A stretch of 64,000 bases of DNA from the NCBI GenBank assembly GCA_964433755.1, contig CAYSSR010000001.1:1545518-1609517 (forward strand). Direction: 5' to 3'. Source of the stretch: JAUVXJ01 sp964433755. Its GTDB lineage: Bacteria > Chloroflexota > Anaerolineae > UBA7937 > B3-Chlor. Shown here in pieces: positions 59,872 to 64,000 of the stretch. Positions within the stretch are counted from its first letter, which is position 1. Every line of letters starts with the position of its first letter. The translations under genes were made by a program, and so were the position numbers. The notes below the pieces were generated by a model. The model saw only the letters and a program-made list of their open reading frames with translations. It had not been told where the DNA came from and did not search any database.

Positions 59872-61917
59872 TCACCCCCGCTGCATAGTCCAGCCGTAGT
59901 AAGAAGAGGAGAAGTAGCCCCCTTCCACGACCTCTAGCGTCGTCAGGTCGACCAACTGCCCTTCTCCCCCTTCGCCAAGAAGCGGAGACAGAACCCCTAC
60001 CTGTAGCACACATCCTCCCAAATCCGTCGTGGAGGGCACCACCAGCCAGTAGTCCTCCACAATCACGGAGTCCCCAACGGGACCGAACTCCGCCACGTAC
60101 CTCGCGAGGTTCCCAAAGCCCAGTGCGTGCGTCTCCAGGTATTCGCCGTCGATGGCCGTACCAACCACAGACGATCCCTTCTCCACCACACGCCAGTACA
60201 GCGTCAGGTGCGCTCGACCGCCCCGCTCGACCTGAAGACCATCCAGGTCATAGCCCACCAGCTCCATTCCACCAAGCCGGACGCTCACCACGTGCGACGG
60301 ATCCGCGTCCGTGACCAGCAGTTGAGGAGCTTCCTCCCTCAACTCGTAGAGAACCAGGCTGCCTCGCGTCTGGTTGAACGACGACTGCGCGCTCTGTCCT
60401 ACGAGCACCGGGACGGTCCAGCTATCGCCGCGCGCCAGCCCCTGGGGAGGAGACCACGGACCGGCCGCCAATCCACTCGATGCCACTCGCACCGTGCTGT
60501 AGATGCCGGTAGAGCGTCGCAGCCCACCCAGCGTCGCCCCACCCGTTGGCTCCGCCATAGGCATCAGCACATCTGGACGCACCCCGTAGACGTAGCGGAA
60601 GTAGAACATGTCATATCCGAAGACGCCGCCTCGTCCCACGATAGCGCTACCTTCGGGCAGCATCTCAAACACGTTGTAGTAGAAATCGTTGATGGCCACG
60701 TCGCCTGAATAGTCAGCCACCTCCCAGTTGCCCAGCAACTGTGTCCCCGACCAAAGAAGGAGCAAGACAGCCGCTACCCCACTCACCGCCAGACGCGGCA
60801 CACGGACACGCGCCAGGACAGAGTAGAGGTACTCCAGCAACCTGAACAGCCCATAGCCCACGAAAATCGCGTACACCAGGTGCGCCGGGATGAAGAAGAC
60901 GTCCAGATCGAACACCCGGTACTGAGTGAAGAAGACCAGGTGCACCACGTACATGGTCATCAACAGGTAGAAGTGCCTCGTGCGGCGGAACAGCATCTCC
61001 CACATACCGAACAGCCCAAGGAGTATCCCCACCACCCCGAAGTTCTGCCCCAGGAGGTCCAGGTAGACCACGACCCGATCCGGCAATGCCCACAAGGGAA
61101 AAGCGAACTTCATCTGGGGAAAGGCGCCCAGGGTATAGTCGTAGAAACCCCTCAAGGTGCTGGGCGCGTTTCTGGCCATGGGAGCGTCGACGAGAGTCGC
61201 TGCCTTGTAGGGCAACCACAGGAACTGAGCGCAGCCCACCAGGAACATCGCTGCGCCTCCCAGCAGCTTGAGCGGCTGGATCAAGACACGCCAGTTGGTC
61301 AGCAGGACGAACAGAGCGAAGGCCGGCAAGAACCCCAGATTGGACATGTGAGTGCCCAGACTGAGTCCAAAGACGAGCGAGAAGCCCAGGAATAGGAACA
61401 ATGATCGACTGACCCAGCGCCGCGACCCGGCGTCCAACTCCTGTCGTTCGCGCCTAGCCCACAGCAGAAGCAGGAGCAGGGTGAGCGCTACGAAGAAGAG
61501 GTTGGGCGCGTACACCTCTGAGATTCCCGTCTGTGACCAGAGGGTGATGGAGAAGGCGAAGAAGAGCGCTGCGCAGAACGATGGCAATCTGCGGTCAGTG
61601 AGGAGCAGAAGCACGCCGAACAGCAGCGCTACACCTCCCGCGCCCAGTACGGCGGACATCAGGCTCACACGATGGGCCACGTCCCCCAGGGGAAGGAAGG
61701 TAAACAGCTTTCCCAGCCACGTGTAGAGCGGGTAGCCGGTGCTGTGGGCCAGCCCCAACTGGTAGGCGACCGTCGCCAGTTCATTCCCGTCCGGACTCTT
61801 AAAGGAGAGACTGGGCGTTTGTGTCAGGCTGTAGACGACGAGGCTGCACGTGAAGAGCACGGTCCCCAGCAAGGGATCGACGCAGTTCCTCAAGACAGAT
61901 GTGTGTCCTTTCGCCAT
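59872..61917 (-). CDS. DUF2723-type multi-pass membrane protein (GT-C-like)
   Basis: A 681-residue membrane protein with about eleven to twelve helices in the first 400 residues and a soluble C-terminal domain. The N-terminus has the DUF2723 hallmark: SLSFKSPDGNELATVAYQLG and LAHSTGYPLYTWLGKLF, where an acidic residue lies in the first outer loop as in GT-C glycosyltransferases. DUF2723 proteins are thought to be related to O-mannosyltransferases. The C-terminal half (about 480-670) has beta-sandwich-like segments (RGGRAHLTLYWRVVEKG), as in envelope glycosylation proteins. The sugar and acceptor are unknown. It precedes the OB-like gene by three bases. Confidence 0.85.
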   Translation of the reverse strand: MAKGHTSVLRNCVDPLLGTVLFTCSLVVYSLTQTPSLSFKSPDGNELATVAYQLGLAHSTGYPLYTWLGKLFTFLPLGDVAHRVSLMSAVLGAGGVALLFGVLLLLTDRRLPSFCAALFFAFSITLWSQTGISEVYAPNLFFVALTLLLLLLWARRERQELDAGSRRWVSRSLFLFLGFSLVFGLSLGTHMSNLGFLPAFALFVLLTNWRVLIQPLKLLGGAAMFLVGCAQFLWLPYKAATLVDAPMARNAPSTLRGFYDYTLGAFPQMKFAFPLWALPDRVVVYLDLLGQNFGVVGILLGLFGMWEMLFRRTRHFYLLMTMYVVHLVFFTQYRVFDLDVFFIPAHLVYAIFVGYGLFRLLEYLYSVLARVRVPRLAVSGVAAVLLLLWSGTQLLGNWEVADYSGDVAINDFYYNVFEMLPEGSAIVGRGGVFGYDMFYFRYVYGVRPDVLMPMAEPTGGATLGGLRRSTGIYSTVRVASSGLAAGPWSPPQGLARGDSWTVPVLVGQSAQSSFNQTRGSLVLYELREEAPQLLVTDADPSHVVSVRLGGMELVGYDLDGLQVERGGRAHLTLYWRVVEKGSSVVGTAIDGEYLETHALGFGNLARYVAEFGPVGDSVIVEDYWLVVPSTTDLGGCVLQVGVLSPLLGEGGEGQLVDLTTLEVVEGGYFSSSYYGWTMQRG

Positions 61918-61997
61918 GGGTGCCTCGTAGGCTAATCATCGCTCCGAGGTGTTACCCTGGGTTTGCGGGAACGTAAGGGGGCTGTAAAACGTGGTGC

Positions 61998-63398
61998 TCA
62001 AACCCTGATCAGCTTCCATTCGTTGGTGCGGAAGCGATTGGCGGTGAGAACTCCCTGCACCACGGTGGAGAAAGCCATGGCATACCAGGCGCCGCTGATG
62101 CCCACATCCGTCATCGTCACCAGCACGTAGGAGAGAGGGAGACGGATCAACCACTGCGCAAGAATGGTATAGTACAGGGGCGGCCTGGTGTCGCCGGCCC
62201 CATCCAACGCCCCGCGCATGACGATGGACAGAGCCAGGAATAGCTCCACCGTCGCATTGATCCGCAGATAGTCGATGCCCACAGCAGCCACCAGCGGGTC
62301 TCCAGCCGAGTTGAAGACCGCGATGATCTGGGGGGCGAAGACGAACAGCACCACCCCCACTAACGACATGGCGATCACGCCGATCAGCCCGACCGCCCAT
62401 CCACGCCGCTCCGCCTCCGCCGAGTCGCCTGCCCCCTGAGCCTGTCCCACCAGCGTGGTAGCCACGATGGACAACGCCAGGGCCGGCATGAAAGAGAACG
62501 ACTCAGACTGGAGGCCCACGCTGAAAGCAGCCACGTTGGCCTGTCGTACAGGACCCGGAGCCGAAGCGCTTGTGACCACCCACAGGAAAGCCAGGCTAGC
62601 CAGAGTCCGCACGACGTTCTGTCCTGCCGCCGGAACCCCGACGCGTAGCGTGCGCAACACCAAATCCCAGTCGGGCCTGAAGGACGTCCCTCTCGGCAAC
62701 TTCACCGCAAACCGTCCGCTGAACAGCACTCCCAATCCCAGGGCTGTACCCACAAACCGCGAGGTCATGGTGCCCAGCGCAGCGCCAGTCACTCCCATCT
62801 CGGGAAAGGGTCCAACGCCGTAGATGAAAACGTAGTTGAAGAACACGTGGATGACGTTGATGAAAAGCATGATCATCAGTGGCGTCTTCATATCCCCCGC
62901 CCCCTGGAGCATGGCGTTGAACATGAAGTTGAAGATCATGAAGATGCACAGCGCAAAAAACACCTGGATGTAGGGAGTAGCCAGCGCGCTGGTCTCGGCA
63001 TCGGCACCGACCAACACCAGCATGGGAGGACCGAATACGACACCCACGGAGCTAGTCAGGACAGTCAACAGGAACATCACGAGAATGGCCTGGGCAGCAA
63101 CTCGGCTCACCAAGTCGGGCCTTCCCGCCCCGGTGAACTGAGCAACCATCGTCCTCACGCCTATGGCAATGCCTGCGGTCGAAATGAGCACCACGTTGAT
63201 CAACTGGCGGCTCATGCCGATGGCCGCTGTGGCCTCAGTTCCCAGGCGGCTGACCATCCAGATGTCGATGATGCCCACGGTCGCCTGCAACAGGTTAGCC
63301 AGCACCACGGGATAGCCCAGCCTCCCGATTACGCTCAGCAGGGGCCTGTCGAGTCTGAAGTACTGACCGGGCCTAAAACTCAGAATCCGCTCACGCAA
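61998..63398 (-). CDS. MATE-family multidrug/sodium antiporter
   Basis: A 466-residue exporter of the MATE family with twelve helices in two homologous halves. The first half has YPVVLANLLQATVGIIDIWM and GTEATAAIGMSRQLINV; the second has RVGVPAAGQNVVRTLASLAF and TTLVGQAQGAGDSAEAERRG, as is typical of NorM/DinF-like proteins. It starts at TTG 63396-63398 with AAGGTGAT just upstream; no better start is in frame. MATE proteins export cationic or hydrophobic compounds in exchange for sodium or protons. The gene stands alone and no regulator is adjacent. Confidence 0.92.
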   Translation of the reverse strand: MRERILSFRPGQYFRLDRPLLSVIGRLGYPVVLANLLQATVGIIDIWMVSRLGTEATAAIGMSRQLINVVLISTAGIAIGVRTMVAQFTGAGRPDLVSRVAAQAILVMFLLTVLTSSVGVVFGPPMLVLVGADAETSALATPYIQVFFALCIFMIFNFMFNAMLQGAGDMKTPLMIMLFINVIHVFFNYVFIYGVGPFPEMGVTGAALGTMTSRFVGTALGLGVLFSGRFAVKLPRGTSFRPDWDLVLRTLRVGVPAAGQNVVRTLASLAFLWVVTSASAPGPVRQANVAAFSVGLQSESFSFMPALALSIVATTLVGQAQGAGDSAEAERRGWAVGLIGVIAMSLVGVVLFVFAPQIIAVFNSAGDPLVAAVGIDYLRINATVELFLALSIVMRGALDGAGDTRPPLYYTILAQWLIRLPLSYVLVTMTDVGISGAWYAMAFSTVVQGVLTANRFRTNEWKLIRV

Positions 63399-63635
63399 GA
63401 CATCACCTTTTCGATCACTCTGACGTGCGCGCCCCTTCGGCGCCTTCAGAACGCAAGGGCATGCACAAAGTCATAGGGGCTTCAGCCAGACGGGGAGTCA
63501 CGAAGCGAGGGGTTTCCGTGAACACCGCGGGGCCTCGAGACACCGGGCCATCGACGCCGCAGTGGATCAGACCGCTACCCAGCCTCACGCAAGAGGATGC
63601 GCCAACATCGGGAATCGTGAGCCAGCCCTCCGCAC

Positions 63636-64000
63636 TTACGGACAGTCTCCGAACTCCGCGATCTTGGGATCGACCAACTTCTCGTAGTCCGAGAAGCTCA
63701 TCTTCATACTGGTGCTGTGCGAACCCACCTTGAAGACCATCTCTCGCGCCTCTGCGAGGGAGGAGTCCACATACACCGGAAGACCGTAGAGGTTGCCAAA
63801 GGGCGGCATGGCACCGACTTCGCAGTCCGTGAAAGTGCCGCCGAATTCCTCCTCCCTGGCCAGGCGTACCTTACCAGCTCCGAGCACCGCCTTGGCCTTG
63901 GGGAAGTGAACACGACAGTGCGCCGGTAGGACCAGCATTGCCAGTTCACCGTCGGCGTCGACGAGAACGACCTTGGCCAGTTGCCTCCCCGGCGTGTGCT
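63636..64000 (-). CDS. YbaK/ProX-type aminoacyl-tRNA deacylase, N-terminus beyond window
   Basis: The frame runs open to the right edge (about 121 residues visible), so the start lies outside. The sequence TPGRQLAKVVLVDADGELAM, then LVLPAHCRVHFPKAKAV, and GGTFTDCEVGAMPPFGNLYG is the YbaK domain. The lysine in AKVV and the GxMPPFG loop are the usual conserved points. These proteins hydrolyse mischarged tRNAs (for example Cys- or Ala-tRNA-Pro). The lone ATG at 63938 is internal, not the true start. The gap 63399-63635 contains no supported gene. Confidence 0.88.
   Translation of the reverse strand, partial: HTPGRQLAKVVLVDADGELAMLVLPAHCRVHFPKAKAVLGAGKVRLAREEEFGGTFTDCEVGAMPPFGNLYGLPVYVDSSLAEAREMVFKVGSHSTSMKMSFSDYEKLVDPKIAEFGDCP

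Overview
The window is GC-rich bacterial chromosome. A member of the Chloroflexota (Anaerolineae- or Dehalococcoidia-like) fits best. The grounds are gene style: lipoproteins and membrane proteins with long Thr/Pro/Glu spacers, multi-LysM proteins, GT39 and DUF2723-type membrane glycosyltransferases, old-yellow-enzyme and HpaB-like enzymes in CoA catabolic clusters, and scattered REP-like repeats. No rRNA or marker gene is present, so this placement is inference. Promoters readable by eye are of the TTGACA-17-TATAAT type and start codons are ATG, GTG or TTG.

Region 1 (1-19,520, all on the minus strand) is one large catabolic regulon. A GntR/FCD regulator lies at its upstream end behind a near-perfect promoter with a 22-bp palindromic operator. 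After it come an oxocamphor-hydrolase-like crotonase, a beta-keto-acid cleavage enzyme, a FadN-type dehydrogenase/hydratase, a thiolase, an SDR, a complete branched-chain-amino-acid-type ABC importer (binding protein plus LivG, F, H, M), an HpaB/AbfD-like flavoprotein, a zinc alcohol dehydrogenase, a nitroreductase, a MaoC-like dehydratase and an old yellow enzyme that runs off the left edge. Together they look like uptake and beta-oxidation-type breakdown, with a C-C (retro-Claisen) step, of a carboxylated, probably cyclic or branched compound.

Region 2 (20,160-23,960, minus) is a TetR-controlled ABC-2 exporter, with a clear promoter and operator in front of the TetR gene.

Region 3 (about 23,960-34,000, mostly plus) is an accessory island ending at a tRNA-Arg(CCG) gene. 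Its striking feature is a promoter-plus-leader module present four times (24,236; 28,484; 30,100; 33,825) in front of unrelated genes. The fourth copy is followed directly by an intrinsic terminator, as if it makes a small RNA. Genes here include a four-helix membrane protein, a metallo-beta-lactamase-fold protein, a GT-B/deoxynucleoside-kinase fusion, a PD-(D/E)XK nuclease, a small acidic membrane protein, a lipoprotein, a PD-(D/E)XK/ScoMcrA-head fusion with a coupled partner, and a convergent PUA/EVE-like protein. The last group looks like modified-DNA restriction.

Region 4 (34,100-47,000) is mainly housekeeping: a translationally coupled operon of membrane proteins, GT39 and a GNAT enzyme; proC; sfsA between two paralogous unknown genes; ligA; an ABC exporter whose permease is fused to a SpoIIM-like domain; two tandem tiny membrane proteins; and an endonuclease/exonuclease/phosphatase-family membrane protein.

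Region 5 (47,000-55,790) holds a LysM/M23 lipoprotein, a tandem REP-like array interrupted by an antitoxin-like gene pair, a TauE/SafE permease, a UvrD-like helicase near a candidate nuclease, a duplicated fragment of a LysM gene, and the intact LysM gene. Region 6 (55,790-64,000) holds thrC, an old yellow enzyme and a threonine dehydratase on the plus strand, then a TM/OB-like protein, a DUF2723-type protein, a MATE exporter and a YbaK-type deacylase cut by the right edge.
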